Numbered from the stretch's first letter, positions 1-10,631 are shown. The stretch: DNA of 64,000 nt from Dryas octopetala (GCA_963921425.1 OY992833.1:17897738-17961737); one strand, 5' to 3'. The notes: generated by a model from the sequence alone, not told the origin. Numbers and translations are program-made.

Positions 1-115
1 ACCACCATTATGTCACTTTTACATCTCCGATTAAGCTAATTTTTTGCACGAATTATCTTTGAGTGATGAACTAAAATTTGAACGGTTCGGATCGTTGACA
101 ACACAATTGCATCGT
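1..115. repeat. Partial foldback (MITE-like) element at window edge
   Basis: The segment contains the inner-arm signature seen in the foldback elements elsewhere in this window: an AATTTTTTGCA tract, then ATTATCTTTGAGTG, then GAACGGTTCGGATCGTTG. Only the right half is inside the window, so its partner arm and target duplication cannot be checked. It is non-coding. Confidence 0.5.
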
Positions 116-344
116 TTGTTTATAAAAATATGTAATAAAATATATAATAAAACATATGTACATTTATGTTTTATTATAGTTGTAATGTTGTATATAATTT
201 TAAAAGTTTATTATTTATGGTATTACACTATTACACTATTACTAACATAATAGTATTATAGAATAACTTAATAAGCATATTAATAATTTATTGAAGTAAA
301 CAAACGAAAAAGCTATTAAATATGTTATGATTCACAAACTTAAC
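116..344. other. AT-rich intergenic sequence
   Basis: Very AT-rich DNA with no recognisable gene or repeat boundary. The short open frame here is an AT-rich chance frame without similarity to anything I recognise. Confidence 0.5.
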
Positions 345-440
345 AAATAAACTGGTCAGCTCAGTTGGTTGAGAGTTGAAGTTTGTTATGTGAGGTCTCA
401 TGTTCAAATCACAACATAGCTAAAATCCTATATTTTTTTT
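345..440 (+). mobile_element. tRNA-derived SINE remnant
   Basis: The segment reads like a degenerate tRNA head. An A-box-like stretch (GTCAGCTCAGTTGGTTGAG) is followed about 30 bp later by a B-box-like stretch (TGTTCAAATC), and a T-rich tail follows. Acceptor and anticodon stems do not fold, so it is not a tRNA gene. The spacing of internal Pol III promoter boxes is the support for a SINE. Confidence 0.5.
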
Positions 441-452
441 TAACATATATAT

Positions 453-692
453 GTGTCTAAACAGGCTTTGGGCCGCCCGTTTGGGCCTAGCCCGGCCCGG
501 CCCTCCAAGCCCGCAAGCCAAAGCCCGATGGGCGGGCCTTGGGCTTGTGTATTAAAGCCCAAGTCCGGCCCGGCCTGGCCCGAAAGCCCTATTGGGCTTT
601 TATCATTCAAGCCCGAGCCCGGCCCGAACCCGAAAAATTTGGGCCGGGCTAGCCCGGCCCGGCCCGGCCCATTGCCGACCCCTAGTTTTGTT
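453..692. repeat. GC-rich CCCGGCC repeat block
   Basis: A GC-rich island in AT-rich surroundings, built from repeats of CCCGGCC and GGGCC. It ends in GCCGACCCCTAG; the complement TAGGGGTCGGC resembles the start of some plant hAT-like elements. The left end was not found. Both strands are open for about 90 codons, but the translations are Gly/Pro/Ala repeats, so I do not call a gene. Confidence 0.45.
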
Positions 693-839
693 TGTTTCTT
701 TTTGGTCACTCAAATTAGAAGTTTGTTTAACCCTTTGATTACAAAATAAAAATAAAAATCTTTAATTATAAATACAGTCATTTCAATATTTTATCGAAAA
801 CATTATATTCATTTATCCCACTAGATGACAAAATGATTT

Positions 840-1124
840 GTGAAATTTGAAAAACTAACATAAATTTAAGTCAATTAAAGACATTTAACCTTTTTAAAAA
901 AAATTTTAAAATTTGACCCTTTGAGTAGTGCTTGAGGAGTGTTCGAGCACTTCTTGAGGTAAGCTCGAGCACTACTTAAGAGGGGTTCGAGCATTATTCG
1001 AGGGAAATTTGAACACTTCTCAAGGGTAGATCGAGTATTATTCGAGGGTCAAAATTCTAAAAAATTAAAAAAATGATTAAGTCTTTAATGGAAACCAAAA
1101 TGGGTTAGTTTTTTAAATTTTTTT
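840..1124. repeat. Inverted-repeat element with CTCGAG-rich core, copy 1
   Basis: Outer arms are inverted repeats: the left arm contains AAAAACTAACATAAATTTAAG and the right arm, reversed, contains AAAAAACTAACCCATTTTGG. The core has repeated short motifs of the type GTTCGAGCAC and CTCGAGCACTACT, followed by GGGTCAAAATTCTAAAA. Related copies lie at 1988-2203 and 2786-2973. There is no coding capacity, so it is probably a small non-autonomous element. Confidence 0.5.
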
Positions 1125-1149
1125 ATATTTTTATTGTATTTTTTATATA

Positions 1150-1420
1150 AAGAGTAATACTTCAATTGCAAGTATTTAAAGAACAAATGTTATATATATA
1201 GATATAGTATTCAGATAGGGTTTGTGTACTACTTAAAAGGGGTCAAAGTAGTGCTTCTATTGAAAGTATTTAAAGATCAAATGTGATTATATATATAGAT
1301 ATACTACTTGACAGAGTTTGAGTACTACTTTAGGAGGGTTCGAGCACTTCTAATTAAAGGGAGCTCGAGTACTATACGAGGGTCAAAATTCTAAAAATGG
1401 AGACTTAGAATGTAGTCCAT
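1150..1420. repeat. Degenerate repeat units related to the CTCGAG-core family
   Basis: Two units about 97 bp apart share AAGTATTTAAAGA(A/T)CAAATGT and GATATA; a third relative lies near 1925. The second unit runs into another copy of the GTTCGAGCAC...CTCGAGTACT core ending GGGTCAAAATTCTAAAAA. This looks like fragmented or rearranged copies of the neighbouring small element. Confidence 0.4.
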
Positions 1421-1504
1421 TTTATGAGTCTATCTTAGACTAAGACCGGTAGTGATTTATAGTTTTTAATTAAGTCCTTTTATTTTTCTTCTTTGACGGC
1501 TTTG

Positions 1505-1568
1505 TATTAGGTTTTAACTCCAAGATTTTGGGCTCCGCCCAAAATCTCGGAGTTAAAACCTAACATAC
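1505..1568. repeat. Short hairpin, copy 1 (TTAGGTTTTAACTC palindrome)
   Basis: A near-perfect palindrome: arms read ATTAGGTTTTAACTCCAAG and, reversed, GTTAGGTTTTAACTCCGAG, around a short centre (TTTTGGGCTCCGCCCAAAA) that is itself palindromic. The same hairpin occurs at 21713-21768. It could be a tiny foldback element or two abutting terminal repeats. Confidence 0.7.
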
Positions 1569-1987
1569 AGCCTCTACAAAGCCCACTCTACACCTTAGGA
1601 GGGGAAATACTCTTCAAATAGGGGGAAATACCCTTCAATTCAGGAAAGGCTTTATTATGAATTAAAAGAATTTTCTTATAAATTAAAAGAACTTTATTAT
1701 AAATTAAAAATATTTTTTTATAAATTATTATGAATTAAAAGAATTTTCTTATAAATTTTAAAACACCCCCGGTCTCCATCTAAAAACTGTTTTTCTAAAA
1801 GACCTAAACCTAATTATCTCTTCTAAAAATTTCAAAAAATAATTAAAAGTCTTTAATGGAAACTAAAATGGGTTAGATTTCCAAATTTCTATATATTATT
1901 TTTATTGTATTTTTTAATATAAATAGTAATACTTCTATTGAAAGTATTTAAAGATCAAATGTGAATATATATAGGAAACTAAATCAG

Positions 1988-2203
1988 AAATCGTTTGAAA
2001 AAAATTAGAAAACTAATCCATTTTGGTTTTCATTAATGAATTTTAACCCTTTTTAAAAAAATTTATAATTTTGACCCTCAAGTAGTACTCGAGGAGGGTT
2101 CAAGCACGACTCGAGGACCAAAATTCTAAAAGTTGAAAAAAAATGTTAAAAGTCTTTAATTGACTTAAATTTGGGTTAATTACTTTTTCAAATTTCTCTC
2201 CCA
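1988..2203. repeat. Inverted-repeat element with CTCGAG-rich core, copy 2
   Basis: The left end contains TTAGAAAACTAATCCATTTTGG and the right end, reversed, AGAGAAATTTGAAAAAGTAA. The core contains AGTACTCGAGGAGGGTTCAAGC and CGACTCGAGGACCAAAATTC. Same family as 840-1124 and 2786-2973. Confidence 0.5.
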
Positions 2204-2274
2204 AAACAAGGTCATAGTGCTTCCCTTAACTAATTAGGATGTATTTGCACATATATATATATATATATATATAG

Positions 2275-2685
2275 TGCTCTAGAGCTAACTAGTTAGTAAG
2301 ATAATATGACGCTAATTATCATTTTGAGCCCACTACACAATGTAATTTCATGATTTGAACTGTTTATTTTTTAGACTCTCATTCAAAGATCATCTTTAAA
2401 AAAAAAAATAATAACAAAATTAGAAATCGTTTAGCCAACTATATATTAGTAAGCTAATTGTGCTCATGTAAATGGACGAATACAAATTTTTCAATAAAAC
2501 ATAAAATGATTATAATGATAATCGAATAACTAAATGATTTCTGATTTGATTGATTTTTTGCAAGGTTAATCTTTGAATGGAGACCTAAAATATGAACGGT
2601 TTGGATTATGAGATTATATTGTGTAGTAGGCCCAAAATGGTGGTTAGTATTGTATTATCTTAATTAACTAGTTAGCTCTAAAGCA
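2275..2685. mobile_element. Foldback MITE, CTAACTAGTTAG family, copy 1
   Basis: A long inverted-repeat element of about 411 bp. The ends read TGCTCTAGAGCTAACTAGTT and, reversed from the right, TGCTTTAGAGCTAACTAGTT, and the arms match through most of their length. An (AT)n tract abuts each side, so a target duplication cannot be read. Other copies are at 17145-17533 (complete) and 16269-16525 (left part only). No ORF. Confidence 0.85.
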
Positions 2686-2785
2686 TTTTTGTATATATAT
2701 CTATATATATATATATATGAAAATATTCTCTTGTCAAATTGCATGTTATGCATGTTTACATGTTATATTATCATATTAATTGTTA

Positions 2786-2973
2786 AGAGAAATTTAGAAA
2801 ACTAACACATTCTTTTAACTCTTTTTTAAAATTTTTGACCTTGAGTAAGGGATGTTCGAGCACTTCTCAAAGGGAGCTCGAGTACCACTCGAGGGTCATA
2901 TTTCTAAAAAAAAAAAAAAGTTATAAGTCTTTAATTGACTTAAATTAGGAATATTGATTTTCTAAATTTCTCT
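2786..2973. mobile_element. Small inverted-repeat element with CTCGAG-rich core, copy 3
   Basis: The clearest member of its family, 188 bp with perfect 16-bp terminal inverted repeats (AGAGAAATTTAGAAAA). The interior carries GTTCGAGCACTTCTC and GGGAGCTCGAGTACCACTCG, then an A-tract. No coding capacity. I could not confirm a target duplication. Confidence 0.65.
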
Positions 2974-3050
2974 ACTAATGTATCATACATTCATACAAGA
3001 TTGACACTCTTGTAGCATAACCTATTTGACGTCTCACGAAAGAATATTAC

Positions 3051-4129
3051 TGTTTGTGGGAAAACCCACACCGATCCAAACGGCCAATCATGGCTCGACA
3101 CGTGGCTGGTCAAAACCAACCTTGGAGTTGACTTTCAGTGGTCAGACTTTGACCTCCACATCATCACTACTCAGCACTTCCTCCGCCAGCTCAGCTCGGG
3201 TCTCCATGCCGAGTCCTCTATGCCCGGTCCGAGCCAAACCGATGACCTCCCAAGGGATTGAGTGTTCATCTTTCCATGGTCATCCCAGTTCGGCTCGGCT
3301 CGGCACAGAGATAATCTCCTTCCGAGTTCTGACGTCGACTAGTTAGGGCTCGGAAGGGACCCCTATCTACTGGACCGGCTCGGCCTGGAATCCCATGTCC
3401 GATCCGATCACACACGGGCCTCATGTATACGCATAAAAACATGTGCTTGGGTCGGCTCGGCTCTCCGCCGCCATTCCCGGGAAGATCACGTTGGGATGAA
3501 CCGCCACACTTGAATGCACCTGACACAAATCCTCTGACAGATGGAATATCCAGCCTGCATTCATGACTATTGAGGTAGTTTGTCTGAACCTTCCAACCTT
3601 GCATTTAATGGAGCATTCAATGCAGCATTGAATGCTGAGGAGGTGAGTAGCTGTGCATGCAACTAGTTCTGACCAGGCGCATGGGTCTCTGGCAACCATT
3701 CATTCACATGCAGGTAACTTACTCATCAAGTCTTCCTTTGCCTATATAAGGCACCCTATATGCACAAATGGAAAGAGCAATGAATCCACAAATCTAGCCA
3801 TCAACCTATCTACAAAAACACTTACGCAAAAATTCCCAAACACCCAAGAGAATACCCAACTTGCTGAGAATAACCCAGAACATTTGCCTTGTTCTTCCTA
3901 TTCTCCCAAGTTCATCCTTTGTTCTTCCTCACCTACCATCAAACACCATCACTGACTTCATCATCGGAGTGTGTTTGGCTGGTACCACACCGGTGCATCT
4001 CCTTTGATCTTGTGTTTGTCTACAGGAAGATCTCAATCAACATCCACGTCATCATCCAGCAAGGCTTCGGATCAGCCAAGTCATCACCTCTAAGTTGTTG
4101 CATCTCTCTTACGGAAATTTGCATCAACA
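3051..4129 (+). mobile_element. Solo LTR (probable Ty3/gypsy type), copy 1
   Basis: The segment begins TGTTTGTGGG and ends GCATCAACA (TGTT...AACA boundary) and is flanked by a perfect 5-bp direct repeat, ATTAC, at 3046-3050 and 4130-4134. A TATA box (CCTATATAAGG) lies near 3740, as expected inside an LTR. No gag or pol sequence is adjacent, so internal recombination has left one LTR. It shares the motif GGCTGGTACCACACCGGTGC with the second solo LTR at 41891-42526, and both end in GCATCAACA. GC content is higher than in the flanks. Open frames inside it are not genes. Assignment to Ty3/gypsy is inferred from LTR style only. Confidence 0.9.
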
Positions 4130-4232
4130 ATTACCCTAGAAAATATTACTATATATAATCATTATAATGAGTCTATTACAAGGAAAGAATATTCTTACCT
4201 TAAGAAAAAATAAGGACACTTGTTTAACTTAT

Positions 4233-4622
4233 AACATAAACTATGATATTGTACTACTTTCCATTATTTCCTGCATATTTGCCTTCTAAACCTTAATCTG
4301 TAAATCATAAATACAAATATCGAATCGGAATGTCTTTGGAAAATTTCGGATCAAAATTTACATATACATTCCAATTCCAATCCAATTTTTTTCGGAATTT
4401 TTGAAATTCGTTATTTTCGGATTTGATTCGAACGTTTCAAAATTGGAAATTTACGGATTGGAAACGGTCGGATTCGGATTTTCCAATCCAAATCACACCC
4501 CGAACTATCATACTGTACTTGGATAGGAAAAAAAAAAACATAAACTATGATAGTGTACTACTTTCCATTATTTCCTGCTTATTTGCCTTCTAAACCTTAA
4601 CCTGCAAATCATAAACACAAAT
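4233..4622. repeat. 86-bp direct repeat flanking a 218-bp insert, 3' of first EG45-like gene
   Basis: Two 86-bp units (4233-4318 and 4537-4622) are nearly identical, starting AACATAAACTATGATA and ending ACACAAAT or ATACAAAT. They flank a 218-bp segment rich in TCGGA/TTCGGATT that ends CCAATCCAAATCACACCCC. One related unit is present at about 10482-10567, downstream of the paralogous gene, so the unit belongs to the duplicated gene block and was duplicated again here. Confidence 0.75.
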
Positions 4623-4719
4623 AAAAACTCCATGAGTTAAAGATATATGTCTTTCTCTTCACTTATAAAGGGGAAAAAAAAACAATTGGTTTTAGGAATC
4701 TGGTTTACTATATATTCAA

Positions 4720-6247
4720 CTAATTAAATTCGACCAAAATTCTTCCAGCATCAGTGTCAGCAATCTTTGAAAAAGCCTCTCGAGAAAGATTAATGATTCC
4801 ACGACATCGTGGTGGTGCACAGTAATCAACAATGGTAACTATTACTTCAGCTTCCTTGCATGGTTGTTCCATTTGGTTTGTGCTCCCAATACATTTCACA
4901 ACGTATGTTCTTCCACAAGCTCCCCTATTATCCCACATACTTTCACTTGCTGCAGCAATCATCAAATCTTCTGGGATCTGGATTCCATTGCATGCAGGAG
5001 CTGCCCAATTAAATCATCATAATCAACAATATTATAATTAGTAGGAATAACTCTAGCTAGCAATATTTACTTTATTGCTAGAACTTCATGTATAAATGGA
5101 AAGAATTCCACTAATATTCAGACACTAGCTTGTCGGTTAGTATTTATTAACACTTATCAAATTGTAAACTAGAGGAAGGCTAACTACTTTTTCTTTTAAA
5201 ATATAAATAGTTTAGAGCACGAGACTACATTGTGAAATGTGAAGAAAAAAATAGAAAGTAAAAATGAGGAGATAGCTAGCATGATAAAAGTTCAATCGTT
5301 AATAAGACAAAGCTTAGCAGCCAACATTACCTAAACCCCAAGCTAGCTTGGAATCAAAAGTGGCCGGTCTCGGGCTAAAAAGAAATTTTTAAGTAAATTA
5401 TTTGATCCACTATCCCATTGCCCCTTCTCCAGCTACAATTTGAATTTTCTTTCAATGGGTTATGTTCTTTAATTCATCAAAATATCAGATATTCGACATG
5501 TTATATTATTAAATTTTCGATATGAGTTATATATTAAACAAAATTTTATTTATCAATAATTCAAATTGACAATCTAAAAAGCATTACATATCATACGGTC
5601 TAGCAGGAGGAAATTTTCCTCCATCCAAGGGCTTCTAGCATATATAGTAGCAGGGAAAGTCTCTTAGTGGGGTATATTCAATATAGAATTTGGTGGAATT
5701 TAAAAAACTTTGGTGGAATCTAAAAGTTGAAGTGTATTCAATGCAAACTTTCAAAGAGTTTATAAAAGTATGGTAATATTCAAATTAAGATTTTTTAGAC
5801 CTTTAAAAAATTCATGAAAATCTATATGTATTCAATTAGAACTTTTAGAGAGTCCATAAAAGTATTATAGTATTCAAAAAGTCATTAACTTTTGAAGAAT
5901 TCTTTAAATATATAATGGATTTTGATGAAGTTTTCAAGATTTCTCCATACTCTCCCCTGCAGATGTCCATGGATTTAACCAAGTTACTGTCTTCACACTT
6001 TGCAAACAACAAATATATATTTGCATGTAAAAACTATATATAAGGTTGTTTCAAAACTATATAAAATAGCAATTGTGATAGCTAGAAGCCTAGAATGCAT
6101 GTAAAACAGTAAATTAGAAATTAAGATGAATAGGAATTATAGGATGTACTAACGGACATAAGGGGGTCCATAAAAGGTAGCAATTCCCTGGTAGGCATAT
6201 GCCATTGATATTGAGGCCCAGTTTAAAGCGATCATGACAACCAACAT
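4720..6247 (-). CDS. EG45-like domain / plant natriuretic peptide-like secreted protein, copy 1
   Basis: Two exons on the minus strand, 6154-6247 and 4720-5000, give a 124-aa protein. The start is the ATG at 6245-6247, with an in-frame stop four codons upstream. The intron is GT-AG, phase 1. Residues 1-18 form a hydrophobic secretion signal ending in MAYA. The mature part has the family signature ATFYGPPYVPPACNG, then MIAAASESMWDN, GACGR, VKC and NLSREAFSKIAD. This is the double-psi beta-barrel (expansin domain 1-like) fold of plant natriuretic peptides, EG45-like proteins and citrus blight-associated p12. Length is typical for the family. It is probably apoplastic and linked to stress or water/ion balance; that role is known for the family and inferred here. 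The motif after VDYC has two residues more (APPRC) than copy 2 (PGC). The 1.15-kb intron contains an insertion-like segment near 5670-5950. Confidence 0.92.
5670..5950. repeat. MITE-like segment in intron of EG45-like copy 1
   Basis: Repeated GGTGGAATYTAAAA and GTATTCAAT.. motifs in direct and inverted form fill this intron segment, which is absent from the intron of the paralogue. It probably is an inserted non-autonomous element. Ends were not resolved. Confidence 0.4.
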
Positions 6248-6560
6248 CAGTCGAATTTCTTACATATATATATATCCTCAAAGCACCTAATGATCGATCA
6301 ATTGATGATATTATATATATAGCTCAAAATTAAGTAATAGTTTGTTGTGTAAGCAAAAGCCAAGAAGTTTTTTGTACCAAAAAAAAGCCAAGAAATTACC
6401 CTCATTTTTATAGAGGCCAGGAATGATGACATTAATTAACATGTAAAGCTAGCCAGCCTCTTCCCCATGCCAAGGAGTCGTCCAATATTATCATTTATAT
6501 TACACTAATAGTTGGGTTTTTTTTTTTTTTTTGACCAATTATTCTAGCTACCCACTTCAA
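6248..6560 (-). promoter_or_regulatory. Upstream region of EG45-like copy 1
   Basis: This block aligns by eye with the upstream region of copy 2 (about 11848-12060): ATCCTCAAA(G/T)CACCTAATGA, a TATATATATAGCTCAAAA tract, TTGTTGTGTAAGCAAAAGCC and GCCTCTTCCCCATG are all shared. On the minus strand the TATA-rich tract precedes the start codon by roughly 40-75 bp. The conserved block marks the likely promoter. A 16-bp insert with a 12-bp direct repeat (6355-6394) interrupts the homology. Confidence 0.55.
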
Positions 6561-7072
6561 TCGGTGCTAATTACAACGACTTAACGCTTCTGTAATAAGG
6601 AATCTTGGGATAACAATAGAAAAAAAAAAAAAATAGAATCCTTTTTTCAGTTTTTACCCTTTTCTTCAGAGAAGACTGTTTAACTATTTGCCAAAAGAGA
6701 AAAGAGAGACGACTGTGACACCCCAAACTCCAAAGGGCGCCAGAGACCTAAATTAATTAAGCTAAATATCTAGCTAACAGGCATGAGGCATCCCATATTA
6801 ATCTACAAGTGAAATGGCACAATTTTCTAATCAATACCATTGAGTAACAGTTATGACTAGTGAATCATAAATTTAATAAAATGAATATTTTTTCGATATT
6901 TTTTTTTATCAATCAACTGTTGGTTCATTAGATTTAAACTAAAACATCCTCCCACGAAGAGAAAATTGGGTGACACCATTAAACCAAATGGTCATTGACA
7001 TCATTTTTTCTTCGATGTTAATCACATTGACATCTATTTTCTAGGCTTTTAATTTAATCTTGATTAATTTTT

Positions 7073-7119
<47 letters not shown>

Positions 7120-7250
7120 GTAGAACTAGAGTCTTCTTGCAATTGGAATCTGGTTGTTACACAAAGACAACAAGATATTTTATTAGAGAATGAGTATAAC
7201 CGAACTCTTCTCATGAGTATGTGCGTTGGGGAATAAATCGATGTCCCACT
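6561..7250. other. Intergenic with (CT)n microsatellite
   Basis: No gene seen. A (CT)n tract fills 7074-7116. Poly(A) and poly(T) tracts occur at 6518-6534 and 6620-6632. Confidence 0.6.
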
Positions 7251-7306
7251 AAAGCTACAAGCTTTCTTATTTTTTTATTTTTTTGGCAGGAAAGCTACAG
7301 GCTTTC
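7251..7306 (-). mobile_element. Micro-insertion: T-rich/GGCAGG insert in 16-bp direct repeats
   Basis: A 24-bp insert (7267-7290), two T-tracts ending GGCAGG, lies between AAAGCTACAAGCTTTC and AAAGCTACAGGCTTTC (one mismatch in 16). Read on the minus strand this is CCTGCC plus an A-rich tail. It fits an extremely truncated retroposon insertion with target duplication. Confidence 0.7.
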
Positions 7307-8480
7307 ATGTTTATTTTATTTTATTTTTATTCGTACAAGTTATGTTATATATTGGGGTTAATTAGTATAATTAATGAATTTGGTTTCTCTACTTTTTTTA
7401 TTTTTGCTTGTTTCGACCCTAACTTTGTTATATAAATCCAAATATTGTAAATACATAGATATAACTCTACTCACACCTAGAAATTGCTATGAATCAATTT
7501 CATTTTTTACTCTCCATTTGGATAATAAATACATGACATGATTAAAAATCAAGCAAAAATAAACAGAGAAAAAAACATGTAAAAACCAAGTAGAGGTTCT
7601 GTATCCATAAAAAATAATGGGAACCCTATCTTGTATGCTATCTTGTATGCTGCTTAATTTTCTATCCAAAGACATAAAATCAAGATTGTTGCTTCCCTCG
7701 ATCAATGTTGCTTTGTGTCTTTGCCTTCGTACAAAACTCTTCTTCTCTACAATGTCGGGTCTTCTTTATGACAAAACTCTGCCACATATTTTTGGTTCGT
7801 TAGGTCTTGTATTTTGAAATGCTACTATCACAAGAATGAGGTCATTGTATCTTGGGGAACGAGCACTGATTCACCTATAGCACCAGTGGGCGACCTAATT
7901 CATCTTAAGGTAGCCTTGACCGAATTTGAAGATTTGTCTAACATTTTTTTCTGAAATTATTTTAAATTTATTGTGATTAATGGTATCCATTAAATTCTAT
8001 AGGTTATGATAAATAAGTTCACTTTTAACTTTCCAAGGTTACATTAACCCATCTAATTATATTTGCTTGAGTTCAAAAATCATGTACTATAGTACGATGT
8101 TGATAAAAAATAAAAATAAAAATAAAAAGGTTAACCAATAACTTTGTTTATGATAGATAAGTTCATCTTATAAGCTTACAACGCCAAGCGTTTGAACACT
8201 CCTTTGTGAGCGTTTTAATGGTCCTTTGTGAGCATACTAATGCTCGTTGCCATTGTACCATATATATGTGGTTGTTACTAAATGGTAGCAACTGTATTTT
8301 CTATTTTTAAAAGATTTTTTTTTCTTTTTTGAAATTGTATGTATTACTTTTTTGAGTCCTTTAGATATACCCCCATTTTGAATACCCCATTTTAAAATAG
8401 GCCCATTAGGTAAACTAAGTGTTTTTTTTTTTTTTTTTCTGATTTCAAATAATAGTTTGGATGTGTTTTTTGTTATATTT
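7307..8480. other. Intergenic, no gene seen
   Basis: AT-rich sequence with poly(T) tracts. A 12-bp unit (TATCTTGTATGC) is repeated in tandem near 7627-7650. Short ORFs here show no recognisable domain. Confidence 0.5.
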
Positions 8481-9060
8481 ACGGAATATGTCATTCCTCC
8501 TTATCAGGTATGCAAATACATTTAGCAACATTCACGCTTAATTAGCAAGAAGTTTATTACATTTAGCAACATTCACGCTTAATCATTCCTCCTTTTTGAT
8601 GCCATATAATTAGCAAGAATCACTCCTATATTCAAATAAGTTTATTACCCCAAAATCCCCTAAATATTGTGATTGCAAGAATCACTCCTATAGTTGATGG
8701 GAGAATTAATGGCTCACTACATGTGTATTAGGGCTTCTGCAATTGATCAGAGAAACGGGAAAGTGAAGAAAGTGAAGCTGCAGTTCTGAGTAATAACATC
8801 AAATTTTAGGGGTTTGGGAGACTGACACCTACGGTGGAGGTTTGTTGGTCGTGCGATCAGAGAAACATATTGAAACCTCTACTATAGGTATGATCACAGA
8901 ATCGGGAAAGTGAAGAAAGTGAAGCTTCAGTTGTGGGTTACTACATCAAATTTTAGGGATTTGGAAGTTTCAAACCTACGGTGGAGGTGTGTTGTTCGTG
9001 CGATCAAAGAAACCTACGGTGGAGGTTTGTTTGAGACCAACAGATTGTAACCTGTACTGT
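8481..9060. repeat. Cluster of direct duplications, including a ~147-bp tandem duplication
   Basis: The string ACATTTAGCAACATTCACGC occurs twice about 43 bp apart, and GCAAGAATCACTCCTATA occurs twice about 60 bp apart. A larger unit starting CGGGAAAGTGAAGAAAGTG is repeated at about 147-bp spacing (8756 and 8903). Each copy also contains CATCAAATTTTAGGG, CCTACGGTGGAGG and CGTGCGATCA. CCTACGGTGGAGGTTTGTT appears a third time near 9010. I see no coding frame running through the units. Confidence 0.8.
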
Positions 9061-10370
9061 AGGTATGACTAAGTACACATTCTTCTATTTCCTTCAATCT
9101 TAGAGAAATTAATTTGTTTTTTACCTACATCTAATGTAAATAAGAATGCTTAGCGATCGATTGTCAAACTAATCTTCTTTGTGTGAATGAGTTTTGATCC
9201 TTTACTATTTCTTTTATCAGAATCGGTTTGATCCTTTACTATCTCTTTTATACCACCTATTCAAAAGGTTTGATATATTTACACGGTTTGAAATTCATAA
9301 TCTACCTTTTCATAAGCTGCCTATTCACAAGGTTTGGTATTTGTAAACTACCTTTGCGCAAGGTTTGATAGTCATAAAACACATTTTAAAAGGGTTTGAT
9401 CGTAACACATAACCTTCTTCTAACGTTTTTTAGTCAAAAACTACCTTTTTTCATGGGTAGTTAGCTTGGTGAACCTTTTTTTTTGTTTTTTGTATCTATA
9501 AAACCTTAGTAAACCTTAGTAATAAGAAACTTCCTACTGCAAACATGTGATGAATTGGGACCTTTTGCGGATCTGACATTAAATTGGACAAGATCAGACA
9601 AATTTTGAAATTTGAAAACAAAAACCATAAATGAAAAATATTCAACGTCGTAAATTAATGACAATTAATTACAAAAAAATAAAAAATAAAAATTTGATGA
9701 CAATACCTTAAAATAAGGCATTAATTGACAAACACAAAATTTACCTTTTTTCAACTCAGAGGATAAAAGAGGAAATCACAAAAATGAATTTTCTGCATAA
9801 AATATAAAATCCTATGTGGTAAATTCAAAAATGGATTTATATCAAAAAGATGAGGTAACATCAAATTGGGCCTCAGACAAAGGTGTATATCTAATTAACT
9901 CTACTTTTTTATAGGTGTGTATTAACGTTCCGCAAGCAGCATATATTTAAGGAAAAAGCGTATGAATGACTTTGTTTTCGATGTAAATATGTGTTATCAT
10001 TGACAGATCGTGACAATCGTGTTATAAAAGAGAGTTGAAAGTTTCGGCATCAAGCATTCACCCTTAGTGTTAGAAAGCTCATTATCGAAACCTAAAAGTG
10101 GCTCGACTTAATTATCATTGATTTCCGCGTGTGGACTAGTTTATCATTCTATTTTAAATATGTTTTGGCTGTAAAACCCTAAATTTATATTTTAATGTGA
10201 ATTACTTGGTTACATAAATATTAATTCCATTTTTTCCGTCGAGAGTCGGCTTAACCCAAATTTATTATTCAGTAAACCTGATTGGGGCCTACACCTGAAC
10301 TCAGCGAAGGTGCAAAGGTAAGGTGGGTCTGGCCCAACCCTTTTTAAAAAAATTTGTACATATATAATGA
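9061..10370. other. Intergenic, no gene seen
   Basis: AT-rich. From about 9190 to 9400 a degenerate AAGGTTTGAT motif recurs roughly every 30-60 bp beside CTACCTTTTCATAAG-like strings. No coding gene or clear transposon ends. Confidence 0.5.
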
Positions 10371-10631
10371 GTCTATTAATTATTATGAGTCTATTATAAG
10401 AATAAATGATAACATAATATGTCAAATATCTTATATAAAGAGTCTATTATATATAGGACACATTGTTTAACATATAACATAAAATATTCAAATATGATAT
10501 TGTACTACTTTATATTATTTCTTGCATATTTGCCCACGTGTAAACCTGCAAATCATAAACACAAATAAAACCCATGAGTTAAAGATGTTTCTCTAATTAA
10601 GGATAAAAGTGCTTTTTAGGAATCTGGCTTA
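10371..10631. other. 3' flank of EG45-like copy 2, homologous to flank of copy 1
   Basis: ATGAGTCTATTATAAG, the TTGTTTAACATATAACATAA region and the ATTGTACTACTTT to ACACAAATAAAA stretch all have counterparts at 4165-4640. They mark the downstream side of the tandemly duplicated block and probably include the 3' UTR. Confidence 0.65.

Noticed and set aside
345..440. tRNA gene
   Set aside because: A-box and B-box-like sequence is present, but acceptor and anticodon stems do not pair; treated as a SINE remnant.
453..749. 98-codon plus and 89-codon minus frames
   Set aside because: Both read the CCCGGCC repeat block; residue content is Gly/Pro/Ala repeats.
3026..4158. Frames of 89-112 codons in the first solo LTR
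   Set aside because: They lie inside an LTR with exact boundaries and target duplication; no gag or pol similarity.
6515..6534. Further micro-insertion (poly(T) followed by GACC)
   Set aside because: The T-run and GACC fit the pattern, but I found no matching direct repeats on the two sides.
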